Origin: Setomelanomma holmii
Taxonomy: Eukaryota > Ascomycota > Dothideomycetes > Pleosporales > Phaeosphaeriaceae
DNA: 64,000 nt
Direction of reading: 5' to 3'
Assembly (NCBI GenBank): GCA_010015745.1
Contig: ML978155.1
Span: 496,001 to 560,000, forward strand
This document shows positions 1-11,186 of the stretch, one piece after another. Below the pieces are notes generated by a model. It was not told the origin of the DNA. It saw only the letters and a list, made by a program, of their open reading frames with translations, and made no database searches. Numbering within the stretch: position 1 is the stretch's first letter; each line of letters begins with the position of its first letter. Position numbers and translations under genes: made by a program.

Positions 1-1540
1 CAAGCTCAAGGCTCTCGAGGTTCCCCCTGAGATGCAGGAAGGCATTCAAAAGCTCAATTCCTCGATTCCAAACTTTGAACAGGTGCAAAACTTCACAGAC
101 AACATTATTCGCACACCGTTCGAGGAGGTCAAAAAGCTTATGAAAGGTCTAGACACATTCGAGTTCAATCGAACGGTTCTTCCAATCCCACAGAAAGAGA
201 AGCTCACCTTCTGCTCTGAGGGCAACTCCATCAATGAGTTCTTCGACGATCTCATCAAGATGGCGTACGATGCTCGGAAGATCGCTCTTGGCGTGCTCAT
301 CGCCGCTGCTATCGTCGTCTGTGTTCCCATGGCCTGGATGGAAATTCGCTGTTACCGGAAGACGCAAGAACGCGCTGCACTTTTCGCAGAGGGTTACGAA
401 GGGATGGACGTAGTCTATCTCGCATCTCGCCCGACTTCTTCTGGCATCGGCTTGTGGTTTGGCAAGCGTTTTGGCTCCCAGCGCCGACAAGCTATTATCC
501 GCTGGGCTTGGGCATACGCCACATCCGTCCCTATGATGTTCTTGCTATCTTTAGGCATCGCTGGCTTGTTTGCTTGCTTCTGCCAATATCTCCTCTTGAA
601 GGCGATCGAAGACAAGACACCTGAGCTTACCGATCAAGTCGCAGACTTTGCCGAGAAGGTCGTCGTTTCTCTCAACAATGCGTCCATGTCGTGGTCTGGT
701 GGTGTCAATAGCGCCGTCGGCAAGTTGGACGACACGATCAACGACGACATTTTCGGCTGGGTGAACAGCACCACAAGTGCTGTCAACAATACGCTCAATG
801 CTTTCGTCGACCAAATGAGCAAGACTCTCAATGATACGTTCGGCGGTACACCTCTTCACGACCCTATCCAGGATGTACTTAACTGCCTCATTGGCCTGAA
901 AATTACTGGCATCCAGAAAGGCCTTACCTGGGTCCAAGACAATGCCCACGTTTCGTTCCCGGGCGTTGCCAATAACACCTTCTCCCTCGGCGCACTTGCC
1001 GAGAAGAGCGGGTCAGACTCAGCCGCCGAACTACTTGCTGATCCCAACGGCAAAGCTAAGGACGAGATCACCGAAGCTGTGTACCACGTTATCGACACGC
1101 TGATGAAAGGCATCCAAACAGAAGCCCTCATCTCCACAGCCCTGATACTCATTTGGCTATTCACTGCCATCGGTGGCTACGTGTACGCTGCAACCCAACT
1201 CTTCCGCCGTGATCATTACGTCAGCCGAGCCTACAATATCGACCCATCCATTGACGCCACACACAAGCCGCAAGACTACGGGCAAGCCGCACCTCCATCC
1301 TATGTCGCGAATGACTACAACGTCAACAAAGCCGCACCTTACACACTCGAGCGTCGTCCATTCCCAACGTTCGACGCAGAACCCGAGACAGAAAAGGTCG
1401 GCACCGTTGGCGCACATGCCATCACCACATCATCGCGACCCGGCCACCTCCGCGCAAGCAGCCATGGCGACCTCGCCGATCCATCTCCTCTCGACGACCG
1501 CGCGAATCCTTTCTCCGACAACTACCCACGAGAAAAGTAG
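1..1540 (+). CDS. PRM1: Plasma membrane fusion protein PRM1 (5' truncated by window edge)
   Basis: This is the C-terminal part of Prm1, a multipass membrane protein that helps plasma membranes merge during mating and, in filamentous fungi, during hyphal or sexual cell fusion. The frame is already open at base 2, and the residues before the first in-window Met (LKALEVPPE) fit the family, so the true start lies upstream. About 512 codons are visible. There are hydrophobic membrane segments near 287-330, 500-600 and 1130-1190. Between the last two lies a long extracellular-type loop with several N-glycosylation sequons (for example NNAS, NSTT, NDTF). A proline-, serine- and charge-rich cytoplasmic tail ends at TAG 1538-1540. 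No intron is needed in the visible part. Identification rests on family resemblance across the membrane segments and loop. The missing N-terminus is simply outside the window. Confidence 0.88.
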   Translation, partial: KLKALEVPPEMQEGIQKLNSSIPNFEQVQNFTDNIIRTPFEEVKKLMKGLDTFEFNRTVLPIPQKEKLTFCSEGNSINEFFDDLIKMAYDARKIALGVLIAAAIVVCVPMAWMEIRCYRKTQERAALFAEGYEGMDVVYLASRPTSSGIGLWFGKRFGSQRRQAIIRWAWAYATSVPMMFLLSLGIAGLFACFCQYLLLKAIEDKTPELTDQVADFAEKVVVSLNNASMSWSGGVNSAVGKLDDTINDDIFGWVNSTTSAVNNTLNAFVDQMSKTLNDTFGGTPLHDPIQDVLNCLIGLKITGIQKGLTWVQDNAHVSFPGVANNTFSLGALAEKSGSDSAAELLADPNGKAKDEITEAVYHVIDTLMKGIQTEALISTALILIWLFTAIGGYVYAATQLFRRDHYVSRAYNIDPSIDATHKPQDYGQAAPPSYVANDYNVNKAAPYTLERRPFPTFDAEPETEKVGTVGAHAITTSSRPGHLRASSHGDLADPSPLDDRANPFSDNYPREK

Positions 1541-3231
1541 CTCCCCCGTCCTCCGCCAACATCCATTTCTGTCGATTAGCTCGCCGCGCTACCACTGACC
1601 TTTTGGCGTGCATGCCTTCTGCGTCTCCCGGCAGCGCTGCAAGCTAGCCATATCGACCTGCGATGAGCCGTAATTGCTCAGTGCCCGAACCATGGAATTC
1701 TTTGAAGTTTCCCAGTCTCTTTTCACGATGACGCGAATACGCTCTCTGGAGAGGCGCGCACCGTATCCCAAACACTGGCGTTGATGGCGGCCCTTTTTGG
1801 TGCTACCTCCGCCGTGGCGATGCGTTTTGGTGTTTTTTACTACATTTACTTTGTTCAATACCCCCAATGTATGTTTCTGTGTTATTTGTCTGTGTTATGC
1901 TCTCGCTTGCAGTGTGCATAAAAAAGCGATTGATTCCCCTTGTCTTAATTCCCTATTGGAGATGAGCAGAACTGGCGATGTTTGGAGACATTCATGTCAA
2001 CTCATAAGTTTCCTATCTGGTTTCGCAAGATGGAGATTTCCTAACATGTCACTACCACATGTACCTTTTCCTTCTCACCGACAAGGCGCGTAATCTCCTT
2101 TGGTATGTCTGTTCCCGAGGTCCCTTACGCCTGAATCTCCCTCACAGCCCTCCCGCGCTCCATTCCCTTCTACACACACCCGCCCACACCGAGCGCTGCA
2201 TCGCCTGTCTCCCCCGCACGGCCGTGGCTTGCCCGCCGGCGGCGCAGACAGGTGACCCTCACCGTGGCGTGGATGTGTCGCAGTCAAGGACGCAAGGCGC
2301 GCAGGCATGTGTTTGCTGCGATAGAACCGGCAATATGTGGACATGTCTCGCTCATTCGCCACTTTCCCTATACCCGCTCCATTTTCAACTCACCGGCCCT
2401 GCTTGGATGTATCGAAAGACCCGGCTTGAGGCTGTTGCTGGGGGAGCGTTTGCGTTGGGATTGTTTGTGCTGATTGATAACAAGCGTTTGTGGCTTTCCT
2501 CCTTTTCCTCTTTTCCCTTCTTTCGGTCATGCGCGGACGGATTGAAAGAGGGAGGGTCAAGTTCGCCGTTTTGGCGAGGCTGAGTTGAAAGTCGACATAT
2601 TTGTGTTTGAGTACGGCTGGTTGAAGAATCCTCGTCACTCTTTTGATGAAGGGTTGGTTACGCGCGTTTTTCGCGCCGTTTTGAGTAGATCCTGCTTTTG
2701 CAGGGCTACTAGGACATTCATTTCTGGTGGAAGTGGTTGGTGCCGGATGGACCTGGTGTCGACATCGGACCAGCTCGAGTGGAAATCGTGGGTGGAAAAT
2801 ATTTGAGGGAGAGATGGTCGCGTCCAAATTGTTCTGTGTTTGCGAGGCTGTCGATAGAACAAATTGAAGGATGCTCCCTCATGGCTGTTTCTCTACTGTT
2901 GATACACGCTCCTTACCTTTTCTTGAATACAGCTCGTTACCTAAGTCTTGGCTCATGGTTGCGCATACTATACGCAGTCCCGCCAAACATGAATATGCTT
3001 AGCTTGTGAGAACAAGTAGGACCTGTCATGCAGCCATAATCCGAGTAAATCTTACACAGATCCCGAGGTCGTGGTTTTACTAGCGCACGTGGTGGTGGAG
3101 CTTGGACCTTCCGCCGCGGAATGACGATGTTGCTCCTACTATCACCCTTCACGGAGCTCTCGTTGCGCGCAACCATGCCGTATTACGATGAACAGAGTAT
3201 CAGATGATACTGCACACAAGAAACCACCACC
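1541..3231. other. Intergenic, PRM1 to VPS39
   Basis: About 1.7 kb between the PRM1 stop and the VPS39 start. It should hold the PRM1 3' end and the VPS39 promoter and leader. Several short open frames on both strands have no recognisable protein or codon pattern. I see no RNA gene or repeat. Confidence 0.6.
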
Positions 3232-6200
3232 ATGCTCTCGGCTTTCACAGCTCGGCCCATCGTCGAGCTCAAGCAGCGCGACAAGTCTAAGATCGAGTCC
3301 ATCCTTGCCTACGGTAGGGTGCTGCAATGGCTGCGAGGCAGCACGCTGACGTAGACAGGCGACCGGGTACTTGTGGGGTTGAATACAGGATCACTGCGCA
3401 TATACCGCGTCAACGACTCGGTTGAAGACACCGAACCCGATTACAGGCAGAATGGCGACCAGAATGGCGAGCAAGCCGAACCGCCCACGCCCAAGGTCAA
3501 GCCTGCAGACCTCTTGCGCGAAGAGGAGAAGTTCTCGCGCCGACCGATACAGCAGTTAGCGATCATAAAGGAAGCCAACATCCTCATCTCCCTCTCAGAC
3601 AACCATGTCTCCATTCACGATTTGCAAACATACACGCTGCAGGAGAAGCTCGAACGGACGAGGGGCGCAACAACGTTTGCTGCGGCTAGCAACATCGTCA
3701 AGGATCCAACCACTGGCATACCATCAATCGTGAGCAGGTTAGCTGTGGCCGTCAAGAGGAAGATCATATTGTGGACATGGCAAGACATGGAGTTGGCGGG
3801 AGACGCAGTCGAGATCTCGCTGATCGCCACGGTGAAGAGCCTGACATGGGCGACAGGCACGAAGATTGTCGCCGGAATGGACCCCGGCTTCGTCATGGTC
3901 AACATCGAGAATGAAGAGGTTCAAGACATCATCAAGCCAGGCGCCCTGGGAGAGGGTGGCAGTCAGGGAGGAGCACGCTTTGGCGCCGTCTCATCCTCGG
4001 GCATGGGTTACATGGGCATGGCAAGTTGGGTGCCCAAACCATTGGCGACACGATTAGGAGAAGGGGAGATGCTGCTGGCGAAGGACGTGAACAGCTTGTT
4101 CATTGATACCGACGGCAACGCGATTGAGAAGCGCCAAGTGCCCTGGCATGCAGCGCCCGAGATGATTGCATACTCGTATCCGTATATGCTCACGCTGAAC
4201 CCTCCATCCAGGGGTAGCCTCGAAGTGCGTAATCCGGACACACTCAACATGCTGCAATCAATCTCGTTGCCCAACGTAACCTTCCTGCACGTCCCGCAAC
4301 CGAACATTAGCTTAGCACATGCAGGCAAAGGATTTCTGGTCGCCAGTGACCGGTGTATTTGGCGCATGGGAGCTCAGAGCTACGAGACGCAGATTGACGA
4401 ACTCGTCGGCGGTGGGCGCTATGATGAGGCACTCAGTCTCCTCAACATGCTCGAAGACACCTTGCTGGAGGATAAAGAGGGGAGAGTACGGGAGATCATG
4501 ATACTGAAGGCACATGCACTCTTCGACATGAAGAAGTATCGTGAAGCCATGGATCTGTTCACCGACGCCAAGGCGCCCCCCGAGCGAGTCATCTCCCTTT
4601 ACCCAAGATCCATCGCAGGCAATCTGGCACACGAAGAAAGTGTTAAGGATGTGGAAAGTGTAGTTGATGAAGAAGAGACCAATGGTGATAAGCCTGCGTC
4701 CGATGGCAAGGACAGCAAACCGGCGCCTGCATCGATGATCGGCCGGTCGATGATGGGAAGACTGGTCGGAGGTGGCAAGAAGGTCGATGCAGATGCCGCA
4801 TCCATTCGCTCTTCTGCCAAGGAGGATTCACCAGAGGCGTCGACGCTGAAGAAGAGTGGGACAGATTCGTCGCAGTCTGACAAGCAGCTTGGGGATAAGG
4901 ACTTCAAGGACTCTGTTCGAGCACTCCAGTCTTTCCTCGCGCAATGTCGCGTCCAGATCAAGCGCTACATCGATACCGATGGCAATTTGAAGGAGCCACT
5001 TCCAGCGCCAAGCGAGAGTCAGCCTGAAGAATACAAGCCGCCTTTTCATACTTTCATACAACTCACAGGGCCGCCCGGACAAACAGATTGGAAGGCGAAA
5101 CTACTCGATGTAGCTCAGCTCGTGGACACTACGCTCTTCCGCGCCTATATGATAGCGAGTCCGAGTCTCGCAGGACCATTATTCCGCTTACCGAACTTCT
5201 GTGAGCCTGATGTCGTGCAGGAGAAGCTCTACGAGACCGGTCGGTACGCTGATCTGATCGACTTCCTGCACGGCAAGCGATTGCATCGCCAAGCACTGGA
5301 GTTGCTCGAGAAGTTCGGCAAGAATGAAGCAGATGAAGAAGTTGCCACTGCTCTAGAAGGTCCGCAGCGCACAGTTGGCTATTTGCAGCAATTGCCGCCG
5401 GAGATGATCGATCTCATTCTGGAGTTTGCCGAATGGCCGCTACGAACAGATCCGAAGCTCGGCATGGAAGTGTTTCTTGCTGATACCGAGTATGCAGAAA
5501 AGTTAGCTCGGGACAAAGTCCTGGAGTTCTTGCAGCAGATTGACCTCAAACCTGCTGTCAAGTATCTTGAGCATATTGTGGAGGAGCTCGATGAGACGAA
5601 TCCAGACTTTCATCAAAAGCTCGTCGACCTTCTGCTTGAAAGGCTGAGAAGTGGGGATTTCGAGAGTGACGAGGATAAGAAGGAGTGGAGGTTGAGGTTA
5701 CAGCTCTTCTTGAAGACCAGCAGTAACTACAACAAGTATCGTGTTTTTCAACAGCTGCCGTCAACAGGTACGTCCCGGATCAATTCATGCCGGGATTCTT
5801 ACTGACCGACCTAGATCCCGATTATCTCGAGCCTCGCGCCATTGTCTTGAGCAAGATGGGACAGCACAAGCAGGCTTTGGCGATTTATGTCTTCGATCTG
5901 CAGGACTACAAGAGAGCCGAAGAGTGAGTGACGTTATAAGTATCCACTAGTATTGCACTGACAGTCACGAGATACTGCAACGAAGTCTACATTGCCACCC
6001 CTCAACCACAGTCACCCACCAAATCCTTTCAGCCTGCAACCACGATCCCCACAACAGCCAACTTCGACGACGCCGAGCCCTCGATATATCACGTCCTCCT
6101 CTCGCTCTACCTATCGCCCCCACCGCCCCACCAAGCTAACTGGCCGCCTGCGCTTGATCTTCTCAGCAAACATGGCGCTCGCCTGCCAGCCTCGACAACA

Positions 6201-6566
6201 CTGGATCTAGTACCACCCACGCTCCCCGTCAAAGACCTCGAGTCGTATTTCCGTGGGCGCATACGCAATGCCAATTCCGTGATGAACGAAGAACGCATTG
6301 TCGCAAAACTGCGCGGTGTCGAGAAAGCAGCCATTATCGAAGCGGTACTACTGGGCAACGGCAAGATCGGCAGGGACGGCAAGGTAGTGCCAGGCGGCTT
6401 GAATCGACGAGTCGTCATTGACGAGGACCGCCATTGTGCCGTGTGCCACAAGAGATTTGGCGGCAGCGCAATTCGCGTGTATCCTGACAACAGCGTAGTG
6501 CATTCGGGGTGTATGCGGGGAAGTGTAGGTCGGACGAGGAGCGGCGGAGGGCTGGGATGGCGGTAG
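3232..6566 (+). CDS. VPS39: Vacuolar morphogenesis protein 6 / VPS39, HOPS subunit
   Basis: Vps39/Vam6 is the HOPS tethering subunit that binds the Rab7-type GTPase Ypt7 and promotes fusion at the vacuole; it also works at mitochondria-vacuole contacts. The model has four exons: 3232-3313, 3359-5767, 5815-5923 and 5972-6566, with introns of 45, 47 and 48 bases, giving 1,064 codons, normal for filamentous fungi. The first exon is set by the conserved junction reading LAYGDRVLVGL. The last acceptor (AG 5970-5971) is chosen because it restores YCNEVYIATP. The N-terminal third is a CNH/citron-type beta-propeller. The middle is alpha-solenoid with an acidic, Ser/Lys-rich insertion (about bases 4640-4890). 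The C-terminus carries the Vps39-type zinc finger (CAVC near 6436 and a later Cys near 6510). It ends only 75 bases from the convergent GON7 gene. Confidence 0.95.
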
Positions 6567-6641
6567 TCGTATATATCGTTTGGTGTTCTTTGTAGGAGGA
6601 GCTGGTTTGATACCCGATTGCGCGTCTACGAATGAATACGC

Positions 6642-6911
6642 TCAGTCCTCGTCGACGACTTCCTCGCCGTACGTTTCTTCCAATGTGGCGTCGTCGCCTG
6701 TGCTGGCGCCTTTTGCTTTGTCTTCTTCCATCTTCTGCGTCAGGAAGGCATTGATGTCGCCTTGAAGGCCTTTGAGCGATGAACCTAGCGCGGCGAGATA
6801 GGCGACGCGGTCTTGGGTGGATGGTGGAGAAGACAGTGCGGGGAGCTCAGAGGAGAAGACCTTTGGCTCGGTGGAGGTGGGAGAGGTATATGTCGCCGTG
6901 AGAGAGGGCAT
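6642..6911 (-). CDS. GON7: EKC/KEOPS complex subunit GON7
   Basis: An 89-codon single-exon gene. Gon7 is the small, partly disordered KEOPS subunit that binds Pcc1; the complex makes the t6A modification of tRNA and influences telomeres. The family hallmarks are visible: an N-terminal stretch starting MPSLTATYTSP, a short helix with YLAALGSSLKGLQGDINAFLT, then QKMEEDK and an acidic tail ending EEVVDED. The frame is open upstream to a TTG at 6920, but the first ATG is at 6911 and fits the family length. It is convergent with VPS39 and divergent from the HbrB-like gene (366 bases between starts). Identification is from motif resemblance in a short, fast-evolving family, hence not full confidence. 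Confidence 0.8.
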   Translation of the reverse strand: MPSLTATYTSPTSTEPKVFSSELPALSSPPSTQDRVAYLAALGSSLKGLQGDINAFLTQKMEEDKAKGASTGDDATLEETYGEEVVDED

Positions 6912-7277
6912 GCTGAACAATGGAAGTGCGGTTCCTGGCTATGCGGGATATGTTGCAATCGCGATTTTGTGTGATGCAAAGTTGACTTTGGCGGGCGCGG
7001 GCAGCGGGCATGAATTAAGTTCGACGCTACGCAATGCAACCATGCCGCCGATCATTCTAACGGCGCGACGCAGTAACGTCTGACGCTCGTGAGCCCAGCT
7101 GCTGCTGCCCACACAAACTCCTACGACACCGCTCAATGCCTATGAAGACACTTCTATTCCCCGCAGACCTCATGCTGGCCATGGAGATAACAATATAGCA
7201 CCTTGTGTTCTGGATACAACCTTGAAAACAGCCAATACCCGCCGCATCAGCACATTGCACCCGTTCTGCAGTGCGAC
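6912..7277. promoter_or_regulatory. Divergent promoter region between GON7 and the HbrB-like gene
   Basis: 366 bases separate the two divergent start codons. The region must supply both promoters and leaders. I see no clear TATA box or other convincing element. The frame of the HbrB-like protein stays open upstream to 7203 but without an ATG. Confidence 0.4.
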
Positions 7278-9779
7278 ATGCCGTCTCCTTCACCTCCACC
7301 GCAAACGCCCACCCTGCGACGACTACCCTCGCTCGATGACTCGGGTTCGGACGGCTCGCAGGCAACGCTGCAGCAACGCCGCTCTCCCTTGCCTACTCCC
7401 CACCGCAGTGCAAAGTCGCCCAGCATATCCGAAGTGCCAGCCACACACAACTTCTCGCGTCCCGTGATTGCGCGCGGCGAGACAGAGCATGTGACGCACA
7501 GCCAGGGCCAATTCGGCGCTCTCACAGGCCACCGACGGCAGCGCTCGCAGGGATACTTTGAGCCCAGCCTGTCGTCGGCGCGCGGCGGGGACAGAGACAG
7601 AGACACCATGCCGCCGCCGAGCCAGCTCAACACCAGCCAGATTGCCGCCCAGGCCGCCTATGCCCACCAGAACGCCCAGCACAACAGGAAGCGCTCCACC
7701 ACGATACCCGCGCCTGGCGACAACGGCGCGCCTGCGGGACGAGGGCAGCCCATGAGCCCACCGCCTGTGCCGGGCCAGGTCACCTTCAAGACCAATGGCA
7801 TGACGTATCAGAACAACAACAACAACAACAACATGGGTGTCAACAGGATGGCTGCGACAACCGCAGCCAATGTCGCATTCCCACGGAGTCCGCTACATTC
7901 GCCAGGCATCGAGGGCACGCAGTCCCATGGCTCGCCCAAGCCCGCGTCGACACCAGAGCCACCGCAGCTGCAAAAGGCGAAGGAGGGGAAGAGCAAGATG
8001 AAGCTGTTCAGCTCCAAGCCGAAGAACATCAAAGTGGACAAGCCGTATACTGGGAGCCAGGCGCTACCGTCACCAGGAAAGATTGGCATCGGTTTTCAGA
8101 GCACCCAGGCGCTAAATCGCATGATGATGAATCAGTCGACGACAAGCTTGGCTGAGTGTGGCGTGGGCAGCAGCAGTGCTTCGTTGTACTCCTCGGCAAA
8201 CGGCTCGACGTCGACACTGGTGCCACCAAGAAGCGACTCATTCCTACCACCGGCGCAAAAGGAGGAAAAGCACAAGCATCACTTTTTGTCGCGGCAGAAA
8301 CACAAGCTCAAGGACAAGGACGAATACAGTCTACCGTTATCCTCAGCGAACAGCAATTCGAGACCAACAGATCCAAATGCGCAGCCGTTATATTCTTTTG
8401 CGGCACCTTCTTCACCTGGACATTCGAGCGCATTCCCCGCGTCCGTGACTGGCTTGGATCTCAGACACGGGGGCCGGCATCTTCGACGGGCGAAGAAGGA
8501 AGAGAAGGCAGCAGCATATCTGGACGCGCAACTAGAACCGCCGTATAGGGAACGGAACCAATCATTCAGTACTGAGCGTTCGGAATGGCCATCGATAGCG
8601 AGTAGTGTTGGCACCACCCCTGGCATGAGCACGCCCGGTCAAACAATATCACATACTTCCGAAATGATGAGTCTTGGGAGCTTATTTGGAATCAACGGCC
8701 TGTCACCCGATGATGCGTGGCCGCTGCTGAAAGCACGCGTGCTGTTGATTTTCGAGGGCGAAGATCCCCGACCACCTGTCGAAGATTTCAATGCGCTGGT
8801 CGCTGTGCATATAAAGCGCTGCATACACAAGCGCTCACCCATCCTACTCATCGAAGACCTAAACGAACTCCTTTCGACGGGCTTCGGCTCCCTGGACCAG
8901 ACCTTACGACATGTACCTGACGACCGACTCATCCCACATCTTGTCGAGATGTGGCTTGTTGTATTCACTACCATCCTACCTTTCCTACAAGCAGTTTTTC
9001 TACCACTAGATCTCGAGTTCCGCGGCTCAGGCATCATGAACAGTGCCCAAGCAGCAGAATTTTGGGGCGTCATGCTCCCAGACGAAATGAACACCAAATC
9101 GCCCGAAAACAAGAATATACCCATCCTCGGAGAACTCGAGGTACGACGCATAACGCTACTCATGTTCCGCGACATCGTCATCCTCCCGCGCTACGACTCC
9201 CTCATGGCCATCTTCTCGCGCCTATCTCTCGAGAACCTCAACGCCGGGCTCGAAAGTCCGAGCCCGATACCAAACGACATCCGTCCTGGCACTGCAGGTA
9301 GTGCGACTGAGCTCGCAATGGGCAGTCTGAACTCGACCTCGCAAAGTAGTGGTGGATATCTCGAATCCACCACCTCTGTGACATCATCAACATTCGCATC
9401 TACCCGATCCCGCGCTACGTCAAACACCTCAGCTGGCTCCTTCTCCTCCAATCCCTCACAACACGCTACGATCAACCATCTCCATCCGCCCTCACACATG
9501 CCGCCAAGCTTGCGCCAGCAACCCATGGATTCGGCCAAGGTCACGGAAACAGTAGGCAGGATGCTGCAATGTGTTTCTGTGCTTGTGAGCTTGCAGTCCG
9601 GCGACGAGGCGCAGGATAAGATTGGTAGGCTGAATAAGGAACTGAAGTATAATTGGCTGGGGAGAGGCAGGACGGGTAGGCAGAGGCAGGGGTTTGTGGG
9701 CCCGAGGAGTCGAGGTGTGGGGACGGGCGGTGGGCTGAATTTGGCGGCGGGTGGGATCAGTATTCCTGGGTTGGCGTGA
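7278..9779 (+). CDS. HbrB/Bit61/PRR5-like TORC2 subunit
   Basis: An 833-codon single-exon gene. HbrB-domain proteins (Bit61/Bit2 in yeast, Protor/PRR5 in animals) are accessory subunits of TOR complex 2, which controls the actin cytoskeleton and polar growth; Aspergillus hbrB was found through hyperbranching mutants. The N-terminal ~460 residues are low complexity: Ser/Pro/Gln-rich with an Asn run from an (AAC)n repeat near 7812-7832, and Lys-rich patches near 7980-8040 and 8262-8310. The conserved HbrB domain starts near 8665 (SLGSLFGINGLSPDDAW) and continues through ILLIEDLNELLSTGFGSLDQ and the VVFTTILPFLQAVFLPL segment. A final conserved helix lies near 9530-9650. The ATG at 7278 is the first in frame. 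Confidence 0.9.
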   Translation: MPSPSPPPQTPTLRRLPSLDDSGSDGSQATLQQRRSPLPTPHRSAKSPSISEVPATHNFSRPVIARGETEHVTHSQGQFGALTGHRRQRSQGYFEPSLSSARGGDRDRDTMPPPSQLNTSQIAAQAAYAHQNAQHNRKRSTTIPAPGDNGAPAGRGQPMSPPPVPGQVTFKTNGMTYQNNNNNNNMGVNRMAATTAANVAFPRSPLHSPGIEGTQSHGSPKPASTPEPPQLQKAKEGKSKMKLFSSKPKNIKVDKPYTGSQALPSPGKIGIGFQSTQALNRMMMNQSTTSLAECGVGSSSASLYSSANGSTSTLVPPRSDSFLPPAQKEEKHKHHFLSRQKHKLKDKDEYSLPLSSANSNSRPTDPNAQPLYSFAAPSSPGHSSAFPASVTGLDLRHGGRHLRRAKKEEKAAAYLDAQLEPPYRERNQSFSTERSEWPSIASSVGTTPGMSTPGQTISHTSEMMSLGSLFGINGLSPDDAWPLLKARVLLIFEGEDPRPPVEDFNALVAVHIKRCIHKRSPILLIEDLNELLSTGFGSLDQTLRHVPDDRLIPHLVEMWLVVFTTILPFLQAVFLPLDLEFRGSGIMNSAQAAEFWGVMLPDEMNTKSPENKNIPILGELEVRRITLLMFRDIVILPRYDSLMAIFSRLSLENLNAGLESPSPIPNDIRPGTAGSATELAMGSLNSTSQSSGGYLESTTSVTSSTFASTRSRATSNTSAGSFSSNPSQHATINHLHPPSHMPPSLRQQPMDSAKVTETVGRMLQCVSVLVSLQSGDEAQDKIGRLNKELKYNWLGRGRTGRQRQGFVGPRSRGVGTGGGLNLAAGGISIPGLA

Positions 9780-10189
9780 AGAGGGATGGGGGATTTAGGA
9801 GTTTGGATTTTGGAAAAGGCATTGTCGTTTGATGATGGTGTTTTTGGATGGTACCCTGGTATCAGGATGTTGGATTGTTTGATGACTCTGAAGATGAGAA
9901 TGTTGTATATCGCGAAACGTCGATTGGAACCGGCAAATGCCATATGTTGGCATGTCATACAGAGACTCCTACGCCGTACAACGAATGAAAATCCTCCACA
10001 CACAAGGATTGCTTGGAAGTCCGGCGCTTTGTCTTATAATTCAGCTTTCAAGTCCACGTGATCATCCAGAAACCTTCTCCAGAAACAAACATTAAGCGAC
10101 TAGCCTTCGGCACTGATATCAGTACTTTTGCCCCCTATTCTCACAACACCTTTTTCCCACTACGCCCCTGTCATGCCATTCCATTCCGC
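9780..10189. other. Intergenic between convergent genes
   Basis: 410 bases between the stop codons of the HbrB-like gene and the methyltransferase gene. It should hold the two 3' untranslated regions. Nothing else is visible. Confidence 0.5.
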
Positions 10190-11186
10190 TCAACGCTTCT
10201 TAACCAGCGATCCCGATATCCTGGGCAAACACGAAACTCCGTCGTCCTCCACCAATATCTCCTCCGCATTTTCCCACTCGCCAGCAGCGAGTATGCCCGA
10301 TTTAATATCCAGGCCGAGCTGGCAGCCCACAAGGGTGTGCCAAGTCGGATTCCAGCAAGCTATTCACATACATGTCAGCCCTTCCACGACAAAAAAAAAA
10401 AAAAAAACCGAGTTACTCTACCTTGCGCTACAGCCGTAACCGTATCCCGACTCCGCACATGTTCCCAAAACACAAACCTCCCGCCTGGCTTGAGCAGTTT
10501 GTACACGGTGCCCAAGACGAGATTGATGTCGGCGACTGAGCACAAGACCTGGATGCTTAGTATCGTGTCCACACTTTCGTCCATAATCCTGGCCCGGCTC
10601 AACGCAGAAGCATCTTCAATCCCACATGATAGTACTTGGTACTTACCGCCCAAATCTACTTTTTTTGCCTTCAGGGCTAGATTGGCTGCGTAGTGCGGGC
10701 TCGGTTCGATGCCGTAGATTTTGTCGACGAGCAAGGGGTTGAAGCGTTGGAGTTGGTTGCCGGGACCGGGGCCGAGTTCGATGATTGTGCCGGCGGCGGA
10801 GGAGACGAGGTCTTGGACGTTGGTGGTGTTTTCGTAGGCGATGAAGCCGGGTGCTGTGGGGTGGTTGGTTAGCGATTATGTTGTCTTGGAGTAGAAGTCA
10901 CGATGGCGATTGAGTCAAGATCTTATAGTGAGAACTTACAGGTTTGGATGAACATGTTTGCTACGGCAACGTCGTGGAGTCGACGGGGATGAAGTAAGGT
11001 AGTGAGACCATCTGTGTGAAGGCCGGATTTAAGAGCGATGTAGTGGACTATTGAGTGTCCAATGGTTAGTGCTGTAGTATTTTGGCTGAGATGTGCGGAA
11101 TCGCGCGAGGGCGAGATACATTTGATAGACAGCCAGATGAGGCGAAGTGGGCCGATGAGACCGCTGAATCGAGTTTGCGTGGCCAT
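10190..11186 (-). CDS. METTL7-like class I SAM-dependent methyltransferase
   Basis: Four exons on the minus strand: 11186-11120, 11047-10940, 10853-10422 and 10359-10190, with introns of 72, 86 and 62 bases, giving 258 codons. The SAM-binding motif I is IIELGPGPGNQ, followed by the acidic end of strand 2 (KIYGIEPSP). Later come VDTILSIQVLCSV (motif IV-type) and LLKPGGRFVFWEH, the usual post-motif of this fold. The C-terminal exon reads WNPTWHTLVGCQLGLD, like the W-x-GC-x-L-x-R/D-D end of METTL7-type enzymes. These are small-molecule (often thiol) methyltransferases of membranes or lipid droplets; the substrate here cannot be inferred. The third intron carries a 17-base T run on the coding strand. 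Both termini are determined by the splice frame, which closes cleanly. Confidence 0.82.
10391..10407 (+). repeat. A17/T17 homopolymer inside methyltransferase intron 3
   Basis: Seventeen consecutive A on the plus strand, i.e. T17 on the coding strand, about 14 bases after the 5' splice site of the 62-base intron. It is a slippage-prone tract or pyrimidine-rich intron element. Confidence 0.9.

Noticed and set aside
7812..7832. (AAC)n microsatellite as an independent repeat feature
   Set aside because: It encodes an Asn run inside the disordered N-terminus of the HbrB-like protein and needs no separate explanation.
9191..10003. Minus-strand frame of 270 codons
   Set aside because: Antisense shadow of the conserved C-terminal half of the HbrB-like gene.
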